Counted from the first letter of the stretch, positions 1 through 7,761 are shown. The stretch is DNA of 9,585 nt from Melioribacteraceae bacterium (GCA_015486905.1 WFQV01000403.1:1-9585), one strand, 5' to 3'. Notes: generated from the letters alone by a model not told the origin. Translations and numbers: made by a program.

Positions 1-34
1 GTAACAAACCGCTCAAGAGGAAAAGACAAGCTAA

Positions 35-65
35 TTTTTTTTGCCACCAAATTTAAACTTGTACC
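35..65 (+). repeat. Right-end terminal repeat of an upstream multi-hairpin module (copy 1)
   Basis: A T-run followed by the core TTGCCACCAAATTTAAAC and then TTGTACC. The same 25-bp sequence (41-65 here) recurs at 8727-8751 and 9433-9457 on this strand and, inverted, at 8379-8403 and 8750-8774. By comparison with the two complete modules near the other end of the window, this copy is the right boundary of a third module whose body lies before base 1. Bases 1-34 would be the tail of that body; no hairpin or gene is clear in them. Confidence 0.75.
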
Positions 66-86
66 TTCAGAACAGTTATTTGCCGG

Positions 87-222
87 TCGGTTTTTTAAAG
101 AGTAAAAAAAATTGCCAATCTTTTTCTTTCAAATGATTATTAATTTCAATATAATGTAAACAAAAGATTTTAATATTTTTGCGGGGTCATAAAAATCTTT
201 ATCTGCTTCTTTAAAAAACCGA
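87..222. repeat. Nested inverted repeats upstream of the nitronate monooxygenase gene
   Basis: The outer arms, 87-101 and 208-222, are a perfect 15-bp inverted repeat (TCGGTTTTTTAAAGA and its complement). Inside is a second perfect 9-bp inverted repeat, AAAGATTTT at 163-171 and AAAATCTTT at 192-200. The inner pair brackets a promoter-like TATTTTTG. The span is about 136 bp, AT-rich, and has no ORF. It could be a dyad operator, a small palindromic insertion, or a fold in the 5' leader if transcription starts further upstream. I cannot choose between these. Confidence 0.55.
150..181 (+). promoter_or_regulatory. Candidate promoter elements for the 357-1814 gene
   Basis: Two overlapping possibilities are visible. 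TATAAT at 150-155 with TTTCAA at 127-132 (17-bp spacing) would fit a sigma70-type promoter with a poor -35. TATTTTTG at 174-181 fits the Bacteroidota -7 consensus TAnnTTTG, but no good -33 TTTG sits at the right distance. Either gives a leader of roughly 170-195 nt before the ATG. The same octamer TATTTTTG precedes greA. In DNA this AT-rich, chance matches are common. Confidence 0.3.
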
Positions 223-239
223 ACTGATAATCTCTATTA

Positions 240-300
240 GCGGCAAAACTTGAAAGGGGAAGTAATATAAACGGTTAGACAGCATTGCCGCAATTTCAAG
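240..300 (+). promoter_or_regulatory. Leader element with pseudoknot-ordered complementary words
   Basis: GCGGCAA (240-246) and CTTGAAA (249-255) are followed 45 bp later by their exact complements in the same order, TTGCCGC (285-291) and TTTCAAG (294-300), each pair separated by AA. The order A-B-A'-B' is that of an H-type pseudoknot or of two mutually exclusive hairpins. It lies in the predicted 5' leader of the nitronate monooxygenase-like gene. It matches no riboswitch class I can recognise. A DNA-level regulatory role is also possible. Confidence 0.4.
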
Positions 301-325
301 AAAATCTTTAATAAGAACACTCAAG

Positions 326-356
326 GGAGGAAAGGTGTAAAATACGCCAAAATAAA
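326..356 (+). promoter_or_regulatory. Shine-Dalgarno with a hairpin in the spacer
   Basis: GGAGG at 326-330 is the only strong Shine-Dalgarno, but it lies 26 nt before the ATG at 357, too far for normal initiation. Between them GGTGTA (334-339) and TACGCC (343-348) form a 6-bp stem with an AAA loop; one pair is a G:T wobble that exists only on this strand. With the hairpin looped out, the effective spacing is about 11 nt. No in-frame ATG, GTG or TTG lies closer to the GGAGG (an ATA at 342 does), and an in-frame stop is at 312-314. Confidence 0.5.
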
Positions 357-1814
357 ATGAGACTACCAAAAATAATTCAAGGGGGAATGGGGGTTGCTAT
401 TTCGGATTGGAAACTTGCAAAAGCTGTTTCGAAAACGGGTGAGTTGGGGGTCGTTTCGGGTACGGGAATAGCCCACGTAATGATTTCAAGATTAGCCGAG
501 GGAGACGAAGGGGGGTACATTAGAAAGGCGATGAGCCTTTTCCCTTTCCAGGATTCGGTTAAGCGAATTTTGGACAAATATTTTGTTCCGGCTTCCGGCA
601 AAAATAAAACGGCTTACAAACGTCCTCCTTTTTGGACTTTAACTCCTCCGAAAGAATTAACCGAATTGACGGTTGTAAGCAATTTTGTTGAAGTTTCCCT
701 TGCCAAGGAAGGGCATAATAATGAGGTTGGAATAAATTTGTTGGAGAAAATTCAACTCCCAACTTTAGCCTCCCTTTACGGTGCCATTCTTGCAGGCGTT
801 GCTTATGTGATTATAGGAGCCGGCATACCGAGGCAAGTTCCCGGAATTTTGGATAAATTAGCAAGGAACGAGAAAGCATGCTACAAAATAGAAGTTTACA
901 ATGCCTTATCTACTGAGAATTACAGAATTCGCTTCGACCCTAAGGAAATCTTTCCCGAAGCTAAAAAACTTAATGAATTGAAACGCCCGTATTTTCTCCC
1001 GATTATTTCATCCAACATACTCGCCAAAGCTCTTTTGCGAAATGCCACCGGCAGCATCGATGGCTTTGTTATTGAGTATCCCGTGGCAGGCGGGCACAAC
1101 GCCCCTCCGCGGAGGACAGCAAAAGGGGTAAAAAATACGGAAATAATCTACGGTGAGAAAGACAAGATTGATTTGAACAAAATCAAAGAATTAGGCAAAC
1201 CTTTTTGGCTTGCAGGCGGTTACGATTCCCCGGAGAAACTCAACCGTGCATTGGAATTGGGAGCGGTAGGAATTCAAGTGGGAAGTTTGTTTGCACTTTC
1301 CAAAGAATCGGGGATGGAAAAAACCCTTAAACAAAAAATAATTGACGAGAGTCTCACACACAAACTTGAAGTAAAAACCGACAATGTCGCTTCTCCAACC
1401 GGTTACCCGTTTAAAGTATTGCAATTAAAGGAGACAATGTCAAACCCTCGAGTTTATGCGGAACGCGAAAGAATATGTGATATGGGCTACCTGCGCCAGG
1501 CATTTAAAAAAGAAGACGGCACGCTGGGCTTCCGCTGCCCCGCGGAACCGATTGCTCAATATGTTGTCAAAGGGGGGAGACCGGAAGAAACCAAGGACCG
1601 CCGATGCCTGTGCAATAATTTAATGGCTACTGCAGGTTTTCCACAAATTAGAAGTAACGGAAATATTGAAAAACCTATTGTTACAACAGGAGACGGAATT
1701 AATAATATTGTAAAATTTGTTACCCCTGAGAAAAAATCTTATTCTGCCAAAGATGTAATAGAATATTTGAAAGGCAAAAAGTTTAAACTAAATGATTTGG
1801 GGGAATTTACTTAA
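357..1814 (+). CDS. Nitronate monooxygenase / 2-nitropropane dioxygenase-like flavoprotein with C-terminal Cys domain
   Basis: A 485-residue TIM-barrel FMN oxidoreductase. Family signatures seen: IIQGGMGVAIS near residues 6-16, EYPVAGGHNAPPR at 240-252 (His247 in the AGGH motif), PFWLAGG at 282-288, and LGAVGIQVGSLFAL at 301-314, which resembles the phosphate-binding end of the barrel. Residues from about 370 form an extension not found in the short (about 320-aa) nitronate monooxygenases, carrying Cys374, Cys394, Cys418 and Cys420 (motifs RCPAEP, KGG, CLCNN). The long class is usually annotated as nitronate monooxygenase without biochemical proof; relation to FabK or PfaD-type enoyl reductases is an alternative. 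It is probably cytosolic, having no signal peptide. It appears monocistronic, read convergently to its neighbour, with a long structured leader. The ATG at 357 is the only plausible standard start. Substrate unknown. Confidence 0.88.
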   Translation: MRLPKIIQGGMGVAISDWKLAKAVSKTGELGVVSGTGIAHVMISRLAEGDEGGYIRKAMSLFPFQDSVKRILDKYFVPASGKNKTAYKRPPFWTLTPPKELTELTVVSNFVEVSLAKEGHNNEVGINLLEKIQLPTLASLYGAILAGVAYVIIGAGIPRQVPGILDKLARNEKACYKIEVYNALSTENYRIRFDPKEIFPEAKKLNELKRPYFLPIISSNILAKALLRNATGSIDGFVIEYPVAGGHNAPPRRTAKGVKNTEIIYGEKDKIDLNKIKELGKPFWLAGGYDSPEKLNRALELGAVGIQVGSLFALSKESGMEKTLKQKIIDESLTHKLEVKTDNVASPTGYPFKVLQLKETMSNPRVYAERERICDMGYLRQAFKKEDGTLGFRCPAEPIAQYVVKGGRPEETKDRRCLCNNLMATAGFPQIRSNGNIEKPIVTTGDGINNIVKFVTPEKKSYSAKDVIEYLKGKKFKLNDLGEFT

Positions 1815-1837
1815 CTCCAAAGCTGTTATTAAAACAA

Positions 1838-1863
1838 AAGCCCGTTCACATTGGAACGGGCTT
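1838..1863. terminator. Bidirectional intrinsic terminator between convergent genes
   Basis: AAGCCCGTTC and GAACGGGCTT form a perfect 10-bp stem with a 6-nt loop (1848-1853). On the minus strand the stem is followed by TTTTGTTTTAAT, a good U-tract, so it most clearly ends the minus-strand transcript, 44 bp after that stop codon. On the plus strand the tail is GACTTTATT, a weaker U-tract, 24 bp after the nitronate monooxygenase stop. It probably serves both. Confidence 0.85.
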
Positions 1864-1906
1864 GACTTTATTCCGGGATTGCTTTGGGGAGTGAGGGGAA
1901 TAATGT

Positions 1907-2992
1907 CTAATTTAATTCATCGAGCAAATCTTCAATTCTATCTTTACTTAATTCGTCCTTAGTTAAAAAGGATTGAAGCAGTACGTCAACTTGTTGGATA
2001 ATTTGCTTCTTCCGATATTTAGGTGCGTAAATTGAGCCGTCCAACATATAAAGCCTGTGCGACTTTTCATCGTAGAAGGTGTAATTAACAAACGGTCCGC
2101 CCATACTTTGGTCCGTCATTCGCCACAAGCCTTGTGTCATCAGAGCGTAACGCCCTTTAAAATTCACAGGTGTTGTTGTCAGATAGTTGTCGGCTATTTC
2201 AACATAGCTGGTATCATCGGAAGCCCGGTAATATTTTTTTGTTATTCTATTTCGTAATGCGTAAACCGAATCCTTATTCAAATAAATTGGGCTTGCGTTG
2301 TTAATCCACTTGACGAAAATCCAACGTTCAACATTTGTATTGGGTGCTCTCCGCAGCCAAACAAAATTATTTGCGGAATCATCTTTGGCGAGCAGGAAGT
2401 CGGTTTGGACGTAAATAATCCATCCGTATTTTTTCAGCAGTTTCGCTTCGGTTTTTTTCTTCTCGTAAATCCTTGCGTAAAGTTTTTGGTAAAGTCTTTG
2501 ATTTGAAATTTTCTGAAAATATTTCACAAGATTATCGTGGTCATATAAAATATCTTTCTTTAGTTTTTCCAAGGTCGGAGCCGTTAAAATCATCACCAAT
2601 TGATTTTTTGCCCACAGGTCGTATTTGTTTATGACGTGAACGGAATCTTCCATTACAAGTTTTGTAACGTTTGAATCCAGAATGCTTTTGAGAAATTTGG
2701 ACGTTTCGCTGTTACTGTTTAAGGGTGCGATAATGATTATATTCTTTCGGTCTTGAAATTCTCCGAGAGAAGAAATATTCTTTCTTGTGAGTTTAAAAAG
2801 TTTTTCCGGTTGAGGTGTGTAAATAATTTTAGCAAAAACATCGAGGAGAGTCCCTTCAAGATTGTAATATTCTGTGGAGTCGGCAAAGACAAATATTTGG
2901 TCTTCAAGCCCTATGGCCGGTCTTTTAGTATTACACGAAGCGAGGAGGATTCCTATTAAAGCAATACTCAAAAACGTCACTACTTTTTTCAT
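1907..2992 (-). CDS. DUF4837-family lipoprotein
   Basis: A 361-residue lipoprotein of unknown function. The N-terminus is a signal peptide with a clear lipobox, LASC, placing the acylated cysteine at residue 20. The mature part starts with a segment typical of DUF4837 proteins (PF16125): a short linker, a strand ending in IFVFAD, YTPQPEKLFKL at about 58-68 and DRKNIIIIAPLN at about 81-92. That family is largely confined to Bacteroidota and relatives, and supports the taxonomic guess. Its location is the periplasmic face of a membrane. AGGTGAG just before the ATG is a good ribosome binding site. It follows the DGK1-like gene by 58 bp and may be read from the same operon; TATAAT on the minus strand at 3024-3019 could be an internal promoter, but no -35 is visible. 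Family assignment is from memory of its motifs. Confidence 0.8.
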   Translation of the reverse strand: MKKVVTFLSIALIGILLASCNTKRPAIGLEDQIFVFADSTEYYNLEGTLLDVFAKIIYTPQPEKLFKLTRKNISSLGEFQDRKNIIIIAPLNSNSETSKFLKSILDSNVTKLVMEDSVHVINKYDLWAKNQLVMILTAPTLEKLKKDILYDHDNLVKYFQKISNQRLYQKLYARIYEKKKTEAKLLKKYGWIIYVQTDFLLAKDDSANNFVWLRRAPNTNVERWIFVKWINNASPIYLNKDSVYALRNRITKKYYRASDDTSYVEIADNYLTTTPVNFKGRYALMTQGLWRMTDQSMGGPFVNYTFYDEKSHRLYMLDGSIYAPKYRKKQIIQQVDVLLQSFLTKDELSKDRIEDLLDELN

Positions 2993-3050
2993 ATCTCACC
3001 TATTTTTTAATTGCGGGAATTATACAGAAGGAAAGGCGGGCTTGTTTCCA

Positions 3051-3719
3051 TTAAATCGGTACGTTTGGTAAAATCAGGCTTAAATTCGGAAAGAACCAAA
3101 GGTAAAGTCCCCACAAAACAAATCCCACGGTTAAAGGAATTACCAAATTGTCATCAGCCCACCCGTAAGAAATGTTTTCTCCTATTGCGCCTAAGGCAAC
3201 AGCAACGATAGCAATTAAATATTCTCCCGGTAAACAGAGTACCTTTGGAGTAAAAAATATTGCAATGCTGCCGAAGACGAAAAATGCAAGTGTACCTTCC
3301 AAACTTTTAGCAAGGAATTTGTGCCTGCCGAAACGTCTGCCGATAAGCGCAGCGGAGATATCCCCCACAATAAGAACAGTAAAAGCCGTGATGAAAAGAA
3401 TTTTTGGAAAAAGCAACACACAAATGAAAGCGGAAATAAAGACATAGGAAGCACCGTTCAGATTCTTCTTCTTTTTGTCCACCTCGTGCTTGCGTAGCAA
3501 AAAGCCGAACCAAGTGTAAAACCAGCCTGCTAAAGAAGGGAACACGTAGCGCCCCAAATCGATGGCAATGGAGAGAAGGGTTAGAGGGAGCAGAATATCA
3601 AGAGCCAGCTTCCTTGGAATGTAATAATAAATAATAGGAATTGAGAGAGAACAAAGGTGAATCCCCTTCCTAATCACTTCCTTTTTGTAATCAATAGTAG
3701 CGCTGTCGGTATTATTCAT
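3051..3719 (-). CDS. DGK1/SEC59/VTE5-family CTP-dependent lipid kinase-like (or phosphatidate cytidylyltransferase) membrane protein
   Basis: A 222-residue polytopic membrane protein. Motifs: RKGIHL at 17-22, LNGASYVF at 87-94, GDISAALIGRRFG at 119-131 followed by KSLEGT at 138-143, and DDNLVIP at 189-195. These match the dolichol kinase/diacylglycerol kinase DGK1 family, which shares a fold with CdsA-type cytidylyltransferases; bacterial members are often labelled phosphatidate cytidylyltransferase. The likely substrate is a lipid alcohol with CTP as donor, but neither is shown by the sequence. Hydrophobic segments lie near 24-56, 92-118, 144-160 and 166-210. I chose the ATG at 3719, which overlaps the ftsH stop by 8 bp; the frame stays open for another 52 codons upstream, but those read out of frame through the ftsH 3' end and have a basic, non-family composition. 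The overlap suggests translational coupling to ftsH. Confidence 0.8.
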   Translation of the reverse strand: MNNTDSATIDYKKEVIRKGIHLCSLSIPIIYYYIPRKLALDILLPLTLLSIAIDLGRYVFPSLAGWFYTWFGFLLRKHEVDKKKKNLNGASYVFISAFICVLLFPKILFITAFTVLIVGDISAALIGRRFGRHKFLAKSLEGTLAFFVFGSIAIFFTPKVLCLPGEYLIAIVAVALGAIGENISYGWADDNLVIPLTVGFVLWGLYLWFFPNLSLILPNVPI

Positions 3720-5820
3720 CGGTACTCTCTTTATTCCCGTCCGTTTCTTTCGTAATTTGTTTTCCTCTTTCTTCCAATAATTTCTTAACGTGTTCCGGTA
3801 TTTCCTCTTTCTCGGCAGAAGGATTCTTTTTGTCGTTAATTCCATTATTGTGAACAACAGGCGGAAGTTTCTCACCGTGAATTATCTTGTCTATTTCCGC
3901 ACCGTCTAAAATTTCTCTTTCAAGTAGTTCCGCGGAAAGTTTATGGAGCAAATCAATATTATCTTTTAATATCGTCATCGCTTCATCCATAGCCTTGGAA
4001 ACAATATTTTTAATCTCGGTGTCTATTTTTTGAGCGGTCATTTCGCTGTAGTTTTGCTTCTTCGTGATTTCACGCCCGAGGAAAATTTCCTCTTCATTTT
4101 TACCGTAGGAAAGAGGACCGAGCTCATCGCTCATTCCCCATTCACAAACCATCTTGCGGGCGAGTTCCGTTGCTCTCTCGATGTCGTTCCCTGCACCGGT
4201 AGTAAGTTTGTTGAAAATAATCAACTCAGCCGCTCTACCACCAAGCAAAGTAGTAATTTGGGTTGTAATATATTCTCTTGAATATGTGTGCTTTTCGTCC
4301 ATCGGCAAATAGTGTGTAATTCCAAGTGCTCTCCCGCGTGGAATAATGGTAACTTTATGAACCGGGTCGGATTCGGGAAGCATCTTAGCCACAAGGACGT
4401 GACCGATTTCATGGTAAGCAGTTGTTTTCTTTTCTTCTTCCGAGATAATCATACTCTTACGTTCAATTCCCATCATCACTTTGTCTTTTGCTTCCTCGAA
4501 GTCGTCCATTGTTACCTTGTCCTTGTTCCGCCTAGCGGCTAAAAGTGCCGCTTCGTTAACGAGATTTGCCAGTTCGGCGCCTGCGAGTCCCGGTGTCCCT
4601 TTTGCTAATGTTTTTAAATCCACATCTTTATCGAGAGGGATTTTTCTTGTGTGAACTTTAAGTATTCCTTCCCTGCCGTTTACGTCGGGACGGTCAACAA
4701 CTATTTGTCTGTCAAATCTGCCAGGACGCAGCAGTGCAGGATCGAGTACGTCGGGACGGTTAGTTGCTGCAATAATAATAACACTGCTATTCTGTTCGAA
4801 ACCGTCCATTTCAACCAATAAAGCGTTTAGAGTTTGTTCGCGCTCGTCATGTCCGCCGCCAAGCCCCGCACCGCGGTGGCGTCCAACGGCGTCAATTTCA
4901 TCAATGAAGATAATGCAAGGAGCATTTTTCTTCCCTTGTTCAAAAAGGTCGCGAACGCGGCTAGCACCTACCCCGACAAACATTTCTACGAAGTCGGCAC
5001 CGCTAATTGTAAAGAACGGTACGCCTGCTTCCCCGGCGACGGCTCTTGCCAACAAGGTTTTTCCGGTTCCGGGAGGGCCTAGGAGCAAAACGCCTCTCGG
5101 AATTTTACCGCCTAATTTTTGAAATTTCATCGGTTCTTTTAGGAACTCGATTATTTCTTCCAATTCTTGTTTTGCCTCGTCTGCGCCGGCAACATCACGG
5201 AAAGTTACTTTCATTTGGCTTTCGGAGAACATCTTTGCACGGCTCTTACCGAAATTAAAAATTCCTTTGCTTCCGGCGGCACCGCCTTGCATTCTTCGCA
5301 TAAACAAAATCCAAACACCGATGATTAAAATCCACGGAAGCAGAGTAACCAAAATCGTTTCCCATTCGTTGGATTCTTTCACAAATGTGTATTTTACGTT
5401 TTCCTTTTGCCAGCTTTTTACTTCGTCGTGAATAATGGGTTCTACAAGAGTAACTGAAATCTTATCGACGTAAACATCTTTAATCAATTCTTTTTTGGCT
5501 AATTTCCCTTCGAACTTGTAATCGTTAACATCTGTTTTAATAACCTTTGCTTCAACAATTTGCCCTGCGTCGAGTAATTTTTTGTAAGTGTCGTAGTCCA
5601 CTTCCATTGCGCCTGCGGTATCCGAACGCCAGAATTGCATTAAGATTACCGCAGCAATAATTACCAAGCCCCAACTGAAAACCGTTTTAATAATCTTTCC
5701 CCAATCGAAATCGCCGCCCGGTTTATTAGGACCGTTGTCCTTTAAGAAATTGTTTTTCTTATCATTCTTAAAAGGTTCTTTCCCTTCTTCATTAAACATT
5801 TTGTTTTTGAAGTTTATCAT
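3712..5820 (-). CDS. ftsH: ATP-dependent zinc metalloprotease FtsH
   Basis: A 702-residue membrane AAA+ protease that forms a hexamer in the inner membrane and degrades membrane and short-lived cytosolic proteins. Seen in order: a 40-residue polar N-terminus; membrane segment at about 43-63; periplasmic domain 65-155; second membrane segment 156-175; Walker A GPPGTGKT 248-255; pore motif FVG 281-283; Walker B IIFIDEID 303-310; second region of homology with arginine fingers R365 and R368; zinc motif HEIGH 470-474; and third ligand Asp546 in GAGNDIERAT. The family motif is nearly always HEAGH, so Ile472 is a deviation, though the catalytic His-Glu-His are intact. The charged tail after 650 is probably flexible. 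The gene starts 5 bp after the hpt stop, with AAGGAGAG inside the hpt end serving as ribosome binding site. Confidence 0.98.
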   Translation of the reverse strand: MINFKNKMFNEEGKEPFKNDKKNNFLKDNGPNKPGGDFDWGKIIKTVFSWGLVIIAAVILMQFWRSDTAGAMEVDYDTYKKLLDAGQIVEAKVIKTDVNDYKFEGKLAKKELIKDVYVDKISVTLVEPIIHDEVKSWQKENVKYTFVKESNEWETILVTLLPWILIIGVWILFMRRMQGGAAGSKGIFNFGKSRAKMFSESQMKVTFRDVAGADEAKQELEEIIEFLKEPMKFQKLGGKIPRGVLLLGPPGTGKTLLARAVAGEAGVPFFTISGADFVEMFVGVGASRVRDLFEQGKKNAPCIIFIDEIDAVGRHRGAGLGGGHDEREQTLNALLVEMDGFEQNSSVIIIAATNRPDVLDPALLRPGRFDRQIVVDRPDVNGREGILKVHTRKIPLDKDVDLKTLAKGTPGLAGAELANLVNEAALLAARRNKDKVTMDDFEEAKDKVMMGIERKSMIISEEEKKTTAYHEIGHVLVAKMLPESDPVHKVTIIPRGRALGITHYLPMDEKHTYSREYITTQITTLLGGRAAELIIFNKLTTGAGNDIERATELARKMVCEWGMSDELGPLSYGKNEEEIFLGREITKKQNYSEMTAQKIDTEIKNIVSKAMDEAMTILKDNIDLLHKLSAELLEREILDGAEIDKIIHGEKLPPVVHNNGINDKKNPSAEKEEIPEHVKKLLEERGKQITKETDGNKESTDE

Positions 5821-5825
5821 TTTAA

Positions 5826-6401
5826 TTATTTCTCTCCTTCTTCATTTAACGCGTAGATTGAACGTAAATTTCTGTACTTTTGAGCGTAGTCCAATCCGTA
5901 ACCAATAACAAATTTATTTGGTATTTTAAATCCAATATAGTCAATTTTGACATCATATTTAACAGCCTTCTCCTTGTAAAGTAAGGAGACTACCTTCAAG
6001 CTTGCGGGATTGTAATTGGTCATTAAATTTTCGATATATTTGATTGAAAGTCCCGAATCGACGATATCTTCAACAATAACAACGTGGCGGTCGTTAATGT
6101 CGGCATTCAGTTCCTTTAAGAGCTTAACTTTCCCGGAAGAAATCTTTTCGTCGCCGTAACTTGAAAGTTTAAAAAAATCTATTTCACAATTTAATTGAAT
6201 ATTTCGAATTAAGTCGGATAAAAATAAAAACGCACCGTTCAAAATTCCGATAAAAATTGGAAATTTACCCCTGTATTCCGTCGTAAGCAATTTTCCTAAT
6301 TCCACAATTCGTTTTTGAATTTTCTCCTCGCTGAGGAAAGGGACAAACTTTTCGTTGCCCACCATTAAAAATTCTTGTGCCGTTGTTTTTAATTCAGACA
6401 T
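5826..6401 (-). CDS. hpt: Hypoxanthine phosphoribosyltransferase
   Basis: A 191-residue cytosolic purine salvage enzyme that joins hypoxanthine (and often guanine) to PRPP to give IMP or GMP. The PRPP-binding signature VVIVEDIVDSGLSI spans 107-120, with the acidic pair Glu111-Asp112 and Asp115. GILNGAF at 52-58 fits the pyrophosphate-binding loop, and IPNKFVIGYGLDYAQKYRNL at 160-179 contains the purine-binding segment and a conserved Asp171. Length is normal for the family. The start codon lies inside the 3' end of tilS (13-bp overlap) with AAAGGGTG as ribosome binding site, implying coupling. The tilS-hpt-ftsH order is the same as in Bacillus-type Firmicutes, where this trio is a known linked set, so it is either ancient or functionally constrained. 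Confidence 0.96.
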   Translation of the reverse strand: MSELKTTAQEFLMVGNEKFVPFLSEEKIQKRIVELGKLLTTEYRGKFPIFIGILNGAFLFLSDLIRNIQLNCEIDFFKLSSYGDEKISSGKVKLLKELNADINDRHVVIVEDIVDSGLSIKYIENLMTNYNPASLKVVSLLYKEKAVKYDVKIDYIGFKIPNKFVIGYGLDYAQKYRNLRSIYALNEEGEK

Positions 6402-7753
6402 AATTTTAACACCCTTTCGGTCTTTTCTTTGATTTTAAATCTCTCGTCGATTCTTAAACCGACAAGCCAAACAATTTTGCCTCCGTTAAGCAGTACCAAA
6501 TATTTTTTCCTTTTATGGGTTGGGACTTTCGCGTCGGTTAAAAAGTCAGAGATTTTCTTTTTTCCTTTCATGCCCAGGGGAAAGAAATAGTCCCCGGCTG
6601 CCCATCTGCGTAATGTAAAAACGTCCTCCACGCCGTCACTGTCAATAAATTCGGCATTCCCGTCGGTTTTAAATTCGCTGCGTTTTGGTTTTTCCGCCGG
6701 AATAATTTCAATCGTTCCCAACAAAGTTTTAATTTTTTCTCCGATTTTAATTTTTTGCTCTTTATCACCCTCTGCGGATTTTGTAAAAACAATTACGTCC
6801 CTTTCTCGGAAGGCTTTAACATCTTGAGGGAAGTAAAGCATTTTGCCGGTTTGGGTGTGAACCAACTCTTTTAACTCAATTAAATTGCGAAAGGTTGCTT
6901 CCAAGTTAAACACTTCTCTCAAGCCTTTTTTTACAATTTCGTAAAAAGAGCCGATGCCAAATGAGTCAATAAAATCAATAGGAATCGTAATAGTATCATT
7001 TCCATTTTTAACGAACCGGGTGTAAAAATATTCGGTCGCTTTTTTAAGAAAATCCGTTTGGTTTGCTGCTGCAAGCGAAGATTTTAAAATTGAGTTTTCC
7101 AATCCAGGATTTAAATTGTTTTTTAACAAGGGAATAATTTCGTTTCTAATAAAATTCCGCTGAAAATCATTCTTAAGATTTGTCGAATCCGTACGATAAT
7201 TCAAACCTTCTTCATTTAAATAGTTGAGAATTTCTTCCCTCGTAAGTCCTAAAAGCGGGCGAATGATATTTCCCCTTCGTACCGGTATGCCGGCAACGGA
7301 TGTAAGGCTTTTACCCTTAAAAACATTGAGCAAAACCGTCTCCGCGTTGTCGTTTGCATTGTGTCCCGTAGCAATTAGCGCTGCACCGACGTTAAGCGCC
7401 GTTTCTTTTAATTTAGCGTAACGCAATTCCCTCGCTGCCTCTTCAATTGAGATTCCTTTTCCTTTCGAAAATTCGGTTACGTTTATGCTTTCGCGGAAGA
7501 AAGGGATTTCCCGCTCACGACAGAATTCTTCACAGAAGTCACCGTCGGCTTTGCTTTCAGCACCTCGTAAATTGTGTTCAACGTAAATCGCCGAGACGGA
7601 AATCGAAAAAAGTTGACGGTTTTTATCCAGAAAATCGAGCAGGCAAAGTGAATCCGGTCCGCCGCTGAAGGCAGCGAGGATAGAATCGCCCTTCCTGATT
7701 AAGCCGAAATCATTTACAAATTCAATTATTTTATTTGTAATTTTTGAGGGCAT
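6389..7753 (-). CDS. tilS: tRNA(Ile)-lysidine synthase
   Basis: A 454-residue enzyme that uses ATP and lysine to convert C34 of the CAU-anticodon tRNA-Ile to lysidine, switching its decoding from AUG to AUA. The PP-loop SGGPDS is at 30-35. A second N-terminal motif, GHNANDNAET at 130-139, replaces the usual DDQ with NDN. The conserved FxRNxIRxxIxP-like segment is DFQRNFIRNEIIPLL at 196-210. The C-terminal TilS_C domain is recognisable around 380-440 (LRRWAAGDYFFPLGM, KKISDFLTDAKVP, IVWLVGLRIDERFKI). Length is typical of the full three-domain form. It begins 8 bp after the greA stop; GGAG at the end of greA acts as ribosome binding site. It should be essential if the AUA codon is read by this tRNA alone. 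Confidence 0.96.
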   Translation of the reverse strand: MPSKITNKIIEFVNDFGLIRKGDSILAAFSGGPDSLCLLDFLDKNRQLFSISVSAIYVEHNLRGAESKADGDFCEEFCREREIPFFRESINVTEFSKGKGISIEEAARELRYAKLKETALNVGAALIATGHNANDNAETVLLNVFKGKSLTSVAGIPVRRGNIIRPLLGLTREEILNYLNEEGLNYRTDSTNLKNDFQRNFIRNEIIPLLKNNLNPGLENSILKSSLAAANQTDFLKKATEYFYTRFVKNGNDTITIPIDFIDSFGIGSFYEIVKKGLREVFNLEATFRNLIELKELVHTQTGKMLYFPQDVKAFRERDVIVFTKSAEGDKEQKIKIGEKIKTLLGTIEIIPAEKPKRSEFKTDGNAEFIDSDGVEDVFTLRRWAAGDYFFPLGMKGKKKISDFLTDAKVPTHKRKKYLVLLNGGKIVWLVGLRIDERFKIKEKTERVLKLCLN

Positions 7754-7761
7754 TAATTGAA

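Noticed and set aside
2057..2257. Short + strand ORFs opposite the DUF4837 gene (also 2753-2959, 2874-3071, 3011-3211)
   Set aside because: They are antisense shadows of well-supported minus-strand genes, with no family match.
3720..3875. 52-codon N-terminal extension of the DGK1-like protein
   Set aside because: It reads out of frame through the ftsH 3' end, is highly basic and lacks family similarity. The ATG at 3719 overlaps the ftsH stop as expected for coupling.
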